Made by a program: the position numbers and the translations under genes. Below the pieces are notes generated by a model, which did no database searches, was not told the origin of the DNA, and saw only the letters and a list, made by a program, of their open reading frames with translations. Of a stretch of 64,000 nt of DNA, positions 34,543-43,259 are shown in pieces. The stretch's first letter is position 1. Each line of letters begins with the position of its first letter. Source of the DNA: Sphingobacteriales bacterium (GTDB lineage: Bacteria; Bacteroidota; Bacteroidia; Chitinophagales; UBA2359); NCBI GenBank assembly GCA_016718845.1, contig JADKCK010000109.1:1-64000 (forward strand), given 5' to 3'.

Positions 34543-36068
34543 TGCCCAAAATGAAAAAATACCTCCATTTTGTCGTCATTTTACCCCTTATAGCCATACT
34601 TATGAGTAGCTGTAATACCACTAAAACCCTTCGGGTTGCAGTCTATGAAACATCAGAGGCTGGTAACCAACTTAGCCCAATAAGCAAATTTCCCCAAACA
34701 AAAACAAAAGCTAAAATTTCCATATTACCCGAAGAAAAATTTCAAATAATTACTGGATTTGGCGGCTCTTTTACCGAATCTTCGGCTTCGCTGCTCAATC
34801 AATTAAGTAAAAAAAATCGAAACAAAATAATAGAAGCCTATTTTGGCGAATCGGGCGCCAAGTATTCACTGACCCGCACACACATGAATTCGTGTGATTT
34901 TTCTTTGGGAAACTACTCCTTTGCACCCGTAAAAGACGATAAGAAACTCGAGCATTTTTCGATAAAAGAAGACATGGACGATATTGTGCCTATGATAAAA
35001 GATGCCATGTCGGTTTCTAAAGATGGTTTTAAAATAATAGCCTCTCCATGGACAGCACCACCATGGATGAAAGACAACAACAATTGGCGAGGCGGCAAAC
35101 TACTGCCCGAATACTACGATACTTGGGCTTTATTTTTTTCGAAATATATAGCTGCTTACAAGGCAGAAGGCATTGATATTTGGGGATTTACCGTTGAAAA
35201 CGAACCGCTTGGTAACGATAACAATTGGGAAAGCATGATTTTTACCCCACAAGAAATGACGCTTTTCGTAAAAAAACATTTAGCCCCCAAATTGAAAGCA
35301 GACGGGCATACCGCAAAAATTTTAGGCTTTGACCAAAATCGAGACGAACAGTTAAGAATATGGACAGACGCTATGTTTGATGACCCAGTTGCCAGCAATA
35401 GTTTTGACGGTACTGCCATACACTGGTACGCAAGCACTTACGATTTTTTTCCCGAAGCACTTCAATATGCACACAAAAAAGCGCCTAATAAGCACCTAAT
35501 TCAAACCGAGGCATGTGTAGATTCCGAAATCCCGAAATGGAAAGATGATGCTTGGTATTGGTCAAAAGAAGCCACAGACTGGGGCTGGGATTGGGCACCC
35601 GAAGAACAAAAATATCTACACCCCAAATACGCACCTGTTGCTCGGTATGCCAACGATATTATTGGTTGCCTGAACAATTGGGTTGATGGCTGGATAGACT
35701 GGAACATGGTGTTAGATAAACAAGGAGGTCCCAATTGGGTTAAAAATTGGTGTGTGGCTCCGGTTATTGTGGATACCGAAAAAGACGAAGTTTATTTCAC
35801 CCCATTGTACTACACATTGGCACATTTCAGCAGGTTTATACGACCGGGTGCCGTTAGAATTGGGTTTGAAAATTCGGATAAAGAACTTATGGTGACAGCC
35901 GTGCAAAACCCCGATGGAAACTTAGCAATTGTTGTGTTTAATCCAACCGACGAATTAAAAGGCATTGACCTTAGTGTCAAAAAAAAATCAACGCAATTGG
36001 CTATTCATCCAAAAGCTTTACAAACCATCATAATTCTTTCAAACAAAGAAAATAAAACAAAAAAATAA
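34542..36068 (+). CDS. GH30 glucan hydrolase, lipoprotein
   Basis: The 508-aa protein has lipobox LMSSC (Cys24). The GH30 signature is clear: GFGGSFTESSASLL near residue 72, acid/base E221 in FTVENEPLGN, nucleophile E323 in LIQTEACVDSE, and the C-terminal beta-sandwich (YYTLAHFSRFIRPGAVRIG...VVFNPTDE). In laminarin loci GH30 enzymes usually remove beta-1,6-linked glucose branches (GH30_1/GH30_3), which is the likely role here. It is translationally coupled to the upstream GH17. Confidence 0.92.
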   Translation: MPKMKKYLHFVVILPLIAILMSSCNTTKTLRVAVYETSEAGNQLSPISKFPQTKTKAKISILPEEKFQIITGFGGSFTESSASLLNQLSKKNRNKIIEAYFGESGAKYSLTRTHMNSCDFSLGNYSFAPVKDDKKLEHFSIKEDMDDIVPMIKDAMSVSKDGFKIIASPWTAPPWMKDNNNWRGGKLLPEYYDTWALFFSKYIAAYKAEGIDIWGFTVENEPLGNDNNWESMIFTPQEMTLFVKKHLAPKLKADGHTAKILGFDQNRDEQLRIWTDAMFDDPVASNSFDGTAIHWYASTYDFFPEALQYAHKKAPNKHLIQTEACVDSEIPKWKDDAWYWSKEATDWGWDWAPEEQKYLHPKYAPVARYANDIIGCLNNWVDGWIDWNMVLDKQGGPNWVKNWCVAPVIVDTEKDEVYFTPLYYTLAHFSRFIRPGAVRIGFENSDKELMVTAVQNPDGNLAIVVFNPTDELKGIDLSVKKKSTQLAIHPKALQTIIILSNKENKTKK

Positions 36069-36089
36069 GTTAAACTTCATCTCCCCTCT

Positions 36090-36245
36090 TTTTTTTTAAA
36101 AGCTGCCACCTTCCGCCTAAAAAACTTTTTTTTGGAAATGGGCGTTTGGGCCCCCCCTCCCCTTTCTTTTTGTTTTTTTTTTTTTTAACATAAAGTAGGG
36201 AAAAAACACAACAAAAAAAGAAAAAAAAAAAAAAACTCCCATAAA
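36090..36245. other. Low-complexity homopolymer-rich intergenic stretch
   Basis: Contains a run of seven C, fourteen T (36173-36186), a run of seven A and fourteen to fifteen A before ACTCCC. The T and A tracts can pair into a long weak hairpin. Its base composition is unlike the other intergenic DNA. It may be a terminator/attenuator before the transporter gene or a poorly resolved assembly segment. Confidence 0.6.
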
Positions 36246-36276
36246 AAAAGCTAAATAATACCTAAAACACAATCCA

Positions 36277-37776
36277 ATGTCAACTAACAATTCGGTTTCT
36301 AGAGACAGGGTGCCCTTGGGGCAAAAAGCAGCCTTTGGGGCAGGACATTTAGTAAATAACCTACTGCCCGGTGCATTGGGGGTTTTTTCGTTTTTTCTTA
36401 TAACTGCTTTTGGAATTGAACCTGCTATAGCAGGGCTTTTAGCAGCTATTCCTCGGTTTTTTGATGCACTTTCGGACCCAATTATGGGATTTATTACCGA
36501 TAATACCAATTCTAAATGGGGAAGAAGAAGACCTTATATTTTTTCAGGTGCCATTTTAGCAGGAATATTATTTGTTGTCCAATGGCAAATGTTTGAAGGC
36601 AATGGTTCTACTTACAATTTTTGGTATTTTTTGTTTTTTTCCATACTATTTATTTTTGCAAACACTATTTTTTCTACACCATTAATAGGGTTGGGATATG
36701 AAATGACAACCGATACCAAAGAACGTACTCGTTTAATGGGAATTGCGAATATGGTTGGACAAATTTCTTGGATGATTGTTCCCTTGTTTTGGGTATTAAT
36801 TGCTAATAAAGATTTATTTGATAACCAAGCTGATGGTGTGCGAACTCTTTCATTATTCGTAGGTTTTGCTTGCTTGATTTTTGGAATTTTGCCTGCCATT
36901 TTTTGTAAAGAATTAGATGTTTCTGACGCCCGTAGTAAAGCCAATTTAACCATGAAGGATTTAACTATAAACATGAAAATTTTATGGGAAAATATGAAAA
37001 ATATGACCAAAAACAATCCTTTTATGCGTTTGTGTGGTGCTACTTTTTTAGTATTCAATGGTTTCCAAATGGTTGCCTCTTTTAGCTATTTTATTATTGT
37101 TTTCCATATGTATAAAGGGAGTTATGAAATGGCTGGTACGGTACCTGCAATATTCTCAATATTAGGAGCCTTTATAACAGCAGTATTAATAATCCCAATT
37201 GTTTCGTGGTTAGCCAATAAATATGGGAAAAGAAATGCATTTATTATATCAACTTTTCTTTCTCTTATTGGTTATGCATTAAAATGGTGGGGGTTTGTTG
37301 TGGTTGATGAAAATACAACTGTACTATTTAATGACGTAGTATTACAAGTTGGTGTAGTTAAATTTTCACTTGAAATTCCTTTAATTTTATTACTTCCAAT
37401 TCCTTTTATGTCATTTGGATTGGGCGGATTGTTTACTTTAATGATGAGTATGACTGCAGATGTATGCGATTTAGACGAGCTAAGAAATGGTTTGCCCAGA
37501 AGAGAAGGAACTTTTGGAGCTATTTATTGGTGGATGGTAAAAATTGGACAATCTATTGCATTAGCTCTTGGAGGGTTGGTTTTATCATTAGCAGGATTTG
37601 ACCAAAATATTGCGCAGCAAACACACGAAACCTTAACCAATTTGCGTATTGCCGATATAATAATACCTGTAACAACGGCTGCTTTGGCTGTTTGGGTTAT
37701 GTGGAATTATGATTTAAACGAGGACAAAGCCAAAGAAATTAGAGCCCAACTTGTAAAAAGAAGAAGCGAATTATAA
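36277..37776 (+). CDS. GPH/MelB-type sugar:cation symporter (MFS)
   Basis: The 499-aa integral membrane protein has about 12 hydrophobic segments. The GPH family motif is visible at 61-90: FFDALSDPIMGFITDNTNSKWGRRRPYIF, with D68-P69 and the RRRP loop. GPH members import glycosides with Na+ or H+. Its position between the exported hydrolases and two cytoplasmic GH17 suggests uptake of beta-1,3-glucooligosaccharides across the inner membrane. GH149 loci often carry such a transporter. Confidence 0.9.
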   Translation: MSTNNSVSRDRVPLGQKAAFGAGHLVNNLLPGALGVFSFFLITAFGIEPAIAGLLAAIPRFFDALSDPIMGFITDNTNSKWGRRRPYIFSGAILAGILFVVQWQMFEGNGSTYNFWYFLFFSILFIFANTIFSTPLIGLGYEMTTDTKERTRLMGIANMVGQISWMIVPLFWVLIANKDLFDNQADGVRTLSLFVGFACLIFGILPAIFCKELDVSDARSKANLTMKDLTINMKILWENMKNMTKNNPFMRLCGATFLVFNGFQMVASFSYFIIVFHMYKGSYEMAGTVPAIFSILGAFITAVLIIPIVSWLANKYGKRNAFIISTFLSLIGYALKWWGFVVVDENTTVLFNDVVLQVGVVKFSLEIPLILLLPIPFMSFGLGGLFTLMMSMTADVCDLDELRNGLPRREGTFGAIYWWMVKIGQSIALALGGLVLSLAGFDQNIAQQTHETLTNLRIADIIIPVTTAALAVWVMWNYDLNEDKAKEIRAQLVKRRSEL

Positions 37777-37819
37777 CCAACATCTAACCTACTTTACCTT
37801 AACGCTAAAATTAAATCAA

Positions 37820-38743
37820 ATGTCTTTTAGAAAAGAAAAATACTTAAGCTTTAATCAAAGCACCCTTAGCCCCCAAACAGATTTTCTTACGGGTAAATCG
37901 AATGAGGATATCCGAAGTTTATTTCGGGAAACCTTGTATGGCGGCGTTCATGGTTTTTGCTTCAGCATTTATGAAGAAGGACAAAAACCTGGTGATATTA
38001 TTTCGGCGGAACAAGTACGGAAAAGAATGCAAATCTTAAAACCCTATACCGCTTGGGTGCGTTCATTTTCTTGTGTAGAGGGTAACGAATTAGTACCCAA
38101 AATAGCCAAAGAAATGGGCATTAAATGCTTGGTAGGCGCCTGGTTAGGAAGCGATAAAGAAAAAAACAGGGTGGAAATTGATAATTTAATAAGCCTAGCC
38201 AAAGAAGGATATGTTGATATTGCCGTAGTAGGAAACGAAGTGCTTTATCGAAAAGACCTTACAGAAGAAGAGCTTTTAGATTATATTGAGGAGGTAAAAA
38301 ATGCCATTCCCGCCGGTATTCCAGTAGGATACGTTGATGCCTACTACGAATTTGTGCAACAGCAACGTATAACCGAAGCCTGCGATATAATTTTGTGTAA
38401 TTGTTATCCTTATTGGGAAGGTACCGATTTTAACCATTCTTTGCAGCACATGCAACACATGTATAATCAGGCAACTATGGCAGCAAACGGAAAAAAAGTA
38501 ATCATCACAGAAACAGGCTGGCCAAGCAAAGGCGAGAGTTTGGGGGATGCCGTCCCGTCTGAGCTAAATGCCATGACATATTTTATCAATACCCAAAAAT
38601 GGGCAAAATCTGACAATATAGAGGTATTCTATTTTTCATCTTTTGACGAATCATGGAAAGTGGGCGCAGAAGGTGTTGTGGGTGCTTATTGGGGTATTTG
38701 GGATAAAACAGAGCAATTAAAATTTAACAATGAACACATTTAA
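37820..38743 (+). CDS. GH17 family enzyme, cytoplasmic
   Basis: The 307-aa protein has no signal peptide. The GH17-type barrel shows acid/base E140 in AVVGNEVLYRKD and nucleophile E231 in IITETGWPSKGES. It lies directly after the transporter and overlaps the next GH17 by 14 bp, so the two are translationally coupled and made together. It probably trims or rearranges imported beta-1,3-glucooligosaccharides for phosphorolysis. It differs strongly from the third GH17, arguing for distinct specificities rather than redundancy. Hydrolase versus transglycosylase cannot be told from sequence. Confidence 0.88.
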   Translation: MSFRKEKYLSFNQSTLSPQTDFLTGKSNEDIRSLFRETLYGGVHGFCFSIYEEGQKPGDIISAEQVRKRMQILKPYTAWVRSFSCVEGNELVPKIAKEMGIKCLVGAWLGSDKEKNRVEIDNLISLAKEGYVDIAVVGNEVLYRKDLTEEELLDYIEEVKNAIPAGIPVGYVDAYYEFVQQQRITEACDIILCNCYPYWEGTDFNHSLQHMQHMYNQATMAANGKKVIITETGWPSKGESLGDAVPSELNAMTYFINTQKWAKSDNIEVFYFSSFDESWKVGAEGVVGAYWGIWDKTEQLKFNNEHI

Positions 38744-39662
38744 TAAATTAGGTATTAGTAAAGGACGGGCAATTTGTTATTCTGGCTTTAGGCAAGGTCA
38801 ACACCCAGGAGGTATTTATCCTAGTTATGAAGAAGTAAAAGAAGATTTACTACTCCTTCATAAACATTGGAAATACCTCCGGATATTTGATTGCGACCAA
38901 CATGCCGATACTGTTTTGGAAGTGATTGCAAAAGAAAAATTGGACTTTATGGTAATGGCAAGCGCATACATTGAGGCAGAAATGAATAATTTTAATTGCC
39001 CATGGAACGGGGGTATCTATACCGAAGAACAATTAGAACAAAATGTTATAAATAACGCCCAAAAAATAGCAAAACTAATTGATTTGGCTAACCAATATCC
39101 CAGTATTATTTGCTCGCTCTCGGTTGGTAACGAAGCCTGTGTAGAATGGACTGACCATTATGTGCCAGAAAACAAAGTACTAGAATATGTAAAACGGGTA
39201 AAAGCAGGAGCTACCCAACCTGTAACCTTTTGCGAAAACTATGTACCTTGGTTAATTACACTCGAAAAATTAGCCGAAGAGGTTGATTTTATCTCCATTC
39301 ACACGTATCCGGTTTGGGAATATAAACATATTACCGAAGCATTAGACCATACAAAGCATAATTACTATTCGGTTGCGAACAAATACCCCAACAAAACCGT
39401 TATAATAACAGAAGCTGGTTGGGCAACTAATTCTAACGGAAGAGGTATTCATCCTGAAAACGTAAGCGAAGAAAACCAAAAAATATACTACGAAAAAATA
39501 ATGAACTGGGCAGAAAAAGAAAATATACTTACCTTCTTTTTCGAAGCCTTCGACGAATCGTGGAAAGGCTCTACCGAACCATTAGAACCCGAAAAACACT
39601 GGGGCTTATTTAAAATTGACCGAACACCAAAATTGGCTGCTAAACACTTAACGCCATCATAA
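38730..39662 (+). CDS. GH17 family enzyme, cytoplasmic, overlapping the previous gene
   Basis: The 310-aa protein has no signal peptide. Acid/base E135 is in LSVGNEACVEW and nucleophile E228 in VIITEAGWATNSNG, where Ala replaces the usual Thr of ETGW. It is closer to the exported GH17 (33247) than to its coupled neighbour: both contain ICYxGxR near the start, DFISxHTYP in the middle and TFFFEAFDE/ICFYFEAFDE near the end. It appears to be an internalised relative of the surface enzyme. The start codon lies inside the upstream gene. Confidence 0.88.
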   Translation: MNTFNKLGISKGRAICYSGFRQGQHPGGIYPSYEEVKEDLLLLHKHWKYLRIFDCDQHADTVLEVIAKEKLDFMVMASAYIEAEMNNFNCPWNGGIYTEEQLEQNVINNAQKIAKLIDLANQYPSIICSLSVGNEACVEWTDHYVPENKVLEYVKRVKAGATQPVTFCENYVPWLITLEKLAEEVDFISIHTYPVWEYKHITEALDHTKHNYYSVANKYPNKTVIITEAGWATNSNGRGIHPENVSEENQKIYYEKIMNWAEKENILTFFFEAFDESWKGSTEPLEPEKHWGLFKIDRTPKLAAKHLTPS

Positions 39663-39736
39663 AATCAAGCAAATAAAATTTATCTAAAAATAAAGCCATT
39701 TAAGGCTCACATTTGACAAAAATAAAGAACACCACA

Positions 39737-42091
39737 ATGAAAAATTTTACATTCCTTTGTTTAATGCTCTTTGCTTCGCTAACTTTTGCACAAAACGCCC
39801 CAATTGATTTCGAAGCAGGCGGAAATGGCGCAGGTTGGACTTGGACAGTTTTCGAAAATGTTACTAATCCCGCATTAGAGATTGTCGCAAATCCAGACCC
39901 ATCTGGCATTAACACTTCTGCCACAGTAGCAAAATTTACCGCACTACAAGCCGGAAATCCTTGGGCAGGTTGCGAATCGCTCCACGGCTCAGACCTAGGT
40001 CCTTTTGTGCTTAATTCAACCAATTCCACTATCAAAATTAAGGTTTGGAAATCGGTGATTAGCGATGTAGGCATAAAACTGGCTAGCACAAACGGTTGGT
40101 CACAAGGCGAAATTAAAGTGGCTAATACCTTGGTAAACCAATGGGAAGAGATTACCTTCAACTTCTCCTCGTTTATTAACCCGCCTGCATCCGAAGGTCA
40201 ATTAGACCAAATTATTGTATTCCCAGATTTCAATTTAGGCGGCAGAACTCAGGATAATATTATCTATTTTGATAGTATTACTTTTTCTGACGGCGGAGGC
40301 GCTCCAACCGAACCTACCGTAGCTGCCCCAACACCTACCCAAAGCCCAGCCAACGTAATTTCGTTGTTCAGCGGTGCCTATACCAACGTTCCTGTCGACA
40401 CATGGAGAACCGATTGGTCGTCTGCAGCATTTGAAGATGTAACAATAGCCGGCAATCCTACCAAAAAATACTCGGCACTCGATTTCGTGGGTATCGAAAC
40501 CGTAGCTAATCAATTAGATGTTTCCGAAATGGAATTTTTCCACATGGACGTTTGGTCGCCCAATTTCACCCTATTTGGCATTAAGTTGGTAGATTTTGGT
40601 GCCGATGGCGCATTTGGCGGCGGCGATGATGTAGAGCATCAGGTAAACATAAACGCCCCCGCACAAGCTACTTGGGTAAGTTTAGATATTCCATTAAGCG
40701 ATTTCGCAGGGCTAACTACCAAACAACATATCGCACAGTACATATTAGTAGCACAACCTACTGGCACAAGTACTGTTTATGTCGACAACCTATTTTTCCA
40801 CAAAGAAGGTGGCGTCACACCAATCGAACCTACCGTTGCCGCCCCAACACCTACCCAAAGCCCAGCCAACGTAATTTCGTTGTTCAGTGATGCCTATACC
40901 AACGTACCCGTCGATACATGGAGAACCGATTGGTCGTCTGCAGTTTTTGAAGATGTGACAATAGCTGGCAACGCTACCAAAAAATACTCGGCACTCGATT
41001 TCGTGGGTATCGAAACCGTATCTAATCAATTAGATGTTTCCGAAATGGAGTTTCTCCACATGGACGTTTGGTCGCCCAATTTTACCCTTTTGGGCATTAA
41101 GTTGGTAGATTTTGGTGCCGATGGCGCATTTGGCGGCGGCGACGATGTAGAGCATCAGGTAAACATAAACACCCCCGCACAAGCTACTTGGGTAAGTTTA
41201 GATATTCCGCTTAGTGATTTCGCAGGGCTAACCACAACATCTCATATCGCACAATACATATTAGTAGCACAACCTACTGGCTCAGCTACTGTTTATGTCG
41301 ACAACCTATTTTTTCACAAAGAAGGTGGCGTCACACCAATCGAACCTACCGTAGCCGCCCCAACACCTACCCAAAATCCAGCCAACGTAATTTCGTTGTT
41401 CAGTGATGCCTATACCAATGTTCCTGTCGACACATGGAGAACCGATTGGTCATCTGCCGTTTTTGAAGATGTAACAATAGCCGGCAATCCTACCAAAAAA
41501 TACTCTGCACTCGATTTCGTAGGTATCGAAACCGTAGCTAACCAATTAGATGTTTCCCAAATGGAGTTTTTCCACATGGATGTTTGGTCGCCCAATTTTA
41601 CCGTATTTGGCATTAAGTTAGTAGATTTTGGTGCCGATGGCGCATTTGGCGGCGGCGATGATGTAGAGCATCAGGTAAACATAAACGCCCCTGCACAAGC
41701 TACGTGGGTAAGTTTAAATATTCCATTGAGCGATTTCGCTGGGCTAACTACCAAACAACATATCGCACAATACATATTAGTAGGACAACCAACTGGCTCA
41801 ACTACTGTTTATGTAGATAATGTTTATTTTTATAAATTCGCAACAGGCATCTATGAAAATGGCAACCTTGCCAACAACATGCAAGTATATCCGAACCCTG
41901 TAAATGCAGGTGCTCCGGTTAAATTTAGTGCCGATGTACAACAAGTTGACGTTTTTGATGCTGCCGGAAGATTGCTCAAATCACATAACAATGCGGTAAT
42001 AACCACCGAAGGTTTAGGCAAAGGCTTGTATATTTTAAAAACCCGCACTACAAACGGCACCATACAAGTACAAAAATTGATAGTGAATTAA
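39737..42091 (+). CDS. Secreted glucan-locus protein with three identical-type modules and T9SS sorting domain
   Basis: This start (ATG, MKNFTFLCLMLFASLTFAQ) gives a proper signal peptide; an in-frame TTG eight codons upstream does not. Residues about 20-185 are a jelly-roll binding-type module. Three tandem copies of a 172-residue module follow (about 193-364, 365-536, 537-700), each beginning PTVAAPTPTQ.PANVISLFS and ending STVYVDNLFF. The end is a T9SS type A sorting domain (MQVYPNPVNAG ... GLYILKTRT ... VQKLIVN). The same module occurs twice in the 26841 lipoprotein. No catalytic motif is seen, so this is probably a cell-surface or released beta-glucan-binding protein. A strong hairpin follows. 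Confidence 0.8.
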   Translation: MKNFTFLCLMLFASLTFAQNAPIDFEAGGNGAGWTWTVFENVTNPALEIVANPDPSGINTSATVAKFTALQAGNPWAGCESLHGSDLGPFVLNSTNSTIKIKVWKSVISDVGIKLASTNGWSQGEIKVANTLVNQWEEITFNFSSFINPPASEGQLDQIIVFPDFNLGGRTQDNIIYFDSITFSDGGGAPTEPTVAAPTPTQSPANVISLFSGAYTNVPVDTWRTDWSSAAFEDVTIAGNPTKKYSALDFVGIETVANQLDVSEMEFFHMDVWSPNFTLFGIKLVDFGADGAFGGGDDVEHQVNINAPAQATWVSLDIPLSDFAGLTTKQHIAQYILVAQPTGTSTVYVDNLFFHKEGGVTPIEPTVAAPTPTQSPANVISLFSDAYTNVPVDTWRTDWSSAVFEDVTIAGNATKKYSALDFVGIETVSNQLDVSEMEFLHMDVWSPNFTLLGIKLVDFGADGAFGGGDDVEHQVNINTPAQATWVSLDIPLSDFAGLTTTSHIAQYILVAQPTGSATVYVDNLFFHKEGGVTPIEPTVAAPTPTQNPANVISLFSDAYTNVPVDTWRTDWSSAVFEDVTIAGNPTKKYSALDFVGIETVANQLDVSQMEFFHMDVWSPNFTVFGIKLVDFGADGAFGGGDDVEHQVNINAPAQATWVSLNIPLSDFAGLTTKQHIAQYILVGQPTGSTTVYVDNVYFYKFATGIYENGNLANNMQVYPNPVNAGAPVKFSADVQQVDVFDAAGRLLKSHNNAVITTEGLGKGLYILKTRTTNGTIQVQKLIVN
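40313..41830 (+). repeat. Three tandem 516-bp coding repeats
   Basis: Units at 40313-40828, 40829-41344 and 41345 to about 41830 encode the 172-residue module and are nearly identical in DNA, including synonymous positions. This implies very recent expansion or ongoing gene conversion. Confidence 0.88.
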
Positions 42092-42144
42092 TTCAACTTC
42101 AAGGATAAAATTTATATCCTTACTGTATAATATCTATTATGCAT

Positions 42145-42197
42145 CATTGCCCTGCCTGCGAGCGTGTTAAGCTCAAGCAAGCAGGGCAATGTTGTTT
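42145..42197 (+). terminator. Terminator of the glucan locus
   Basis: CATTGCCCTGC / GCAGGGCAATG stem with an inner GAGC/GCTC pair, followed by TTGTTTTTG. It ends the run of plus-strand genes that began at 23690. Confidence 0.75.
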
Positions 42198-42283
42198 TTG
42201 TAATCTGGCTGCTGTTAAGTTTAGATAGTTTTTCATTGGCTAATAAAGATGCAAAGATAAATTTTTGTGTAAAAATACCTAAA

Positions 42284-42319
42284 AAAATGCACTACCCTTT
42301 GAATAGGGTAGTGCATTTT
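42284..42319. terminator. Hairpin, probably terminator for the HNH gene
   Basis: AAAATGCACTACCCT and AGGGTAGTGCATTTT, 15-bp arms, 6-nt loop, with A-rich and T-rich flanks, so it can act in both directions. Confidence 0.7.
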
Positions 42320-42479
42320 GAGGTATTTACAATGTGTAATAAAAAATCTAAATACCAGGCGGGAATAGATATTACGAAGATACAAAACGTTTTTGAAGAA
42401 GTGTTTCACTTTTCTTTTATGTATGTTATCCGATATTAATATAGCTGGTAATAGAGTGTAGCGGAATTACGGTTTGCAG

Positions 42480-42583
42480 ATTTGCGATGGGCGGGGTTTT
42501 TACCACCAATGTTGATTCATATCACAAAACTTTCGGCTACCGCAAAACTGTCTGCATATCACGAAACCCCACCTATTGCAAAT
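42480..42583. repeat. Imperfect inverted repeat beside the HNH gene
   Basis: ATTTGCGATGGGCGGGGTTT (42480-42499) and the near complement AAACCCCACCTATTGCAAAT (42564-42583) flank 64 bp. It is followed by GTGCTGTTAGCGGTAGC right at the stop of the HNH gene. It looks like the end of a mobile cassette or a structured recombination site; this is an inference. Confidence 0.5.
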
Positions 42584-42599
42584 GTGCTGTTAGCGGTAG

Positions 42600-43259
42600 C
42601 TATTTTATGTCAGGTTTAATTTCACCATTCTTTATTTTCTCTATTGCTATCAGTCTATTTTCAAGTTCATTCGCACTAATTGTTCCCTTACGATATATTA
42701 GTCTTACGAAATCTTCCCCGTTCTTTCCTGTCTTTGTCGAATTACATTCGTGGCAAGTTGCTACAATATTTCGGTAGGAGTTCTTTCCATAATTTACCTG
42801 CGAAATCATATGGTCTAATACATAATTGTCTTTGGTTATTTTTCTAAAGCAATAAAAGCATTCTCCATTTTCTCTTTCTAAAATGTTTGGTCGATATTTT
42901 GGGTCATTGTAGAAATCAATTTGTTCAATATCAATAATAGTTTCTTCGGTTTCAGGTGTCACAACACAACCTTTAATTTCTGTCGGAAGTAAAACAGAAA
43001 CTCTAATTCCAATTCGAGTTGTCTCTTCAATTTTGATACAACCTTTTTCATTTAACTTTCTAATTCGGTCTCTTGCAGAAAACTCAGTCAACCCAACTGT
43101 ATTGAGTGCAGAACTTATTACAAAAACAGTTTCTTCCTTTCCAATTAATCTTGTGTGTCTGAATAAATGGTAATAGAGAGCTTTTTCATAAGTATCAAGG
43201 CTCAAAAAAGGTATCAAGTAATCTTCAATTTCTTCTATTGTCTGTTTAATTCTGTCCAT
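42600..43259 (-). CDS. HNH endonuclease domain protein
   Basis: In the 219-aa protein residues 1-90 are helical and include a winged-helix-like part (LTEFSARDRIRKLNEKGCIKIEETTRIGIRVSVLLP). The C-terminal half carries an HNH nuclease: CFYCFRKI (first CxxC), YVLDHMISQVNYGKNSYRNIVATCHECNSTKTG (H, N and second CxxC). The CxxC pairs indicate a structural zinc. The arrangement suggests a DNA-binding module plus nuclease, as in defence or mobile-element accessory genes. The gene stands alone between repeats with a long noncoding leader, so it was probably acquired recently. Confidence 0.85.
   Translation of the reverse strand: MDRIKQTIEEIEDYLIPFLSLDTYEKALYYHLFRHTRLIGKEETVFVISSALNTVGLTEFSARDRIRKLNEKGCIKIEETTRIGIRVSVLLPTEIKGCVVTPETEETIIDIEQIDFYNDPKYRPNILERENGECFYCFRKITKDNYVLDHMISQVNYGKNSYRNIVATCHECNSTKTGKNGEDFVRLIYRKGTISANELENRLIAIEKIKNGEIKPDIK

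Noticed and set aside
42164..42439. 91-aa frame after the glucan locus
   Set aside because: It reads through two strong hairpins and lacks coding composition.
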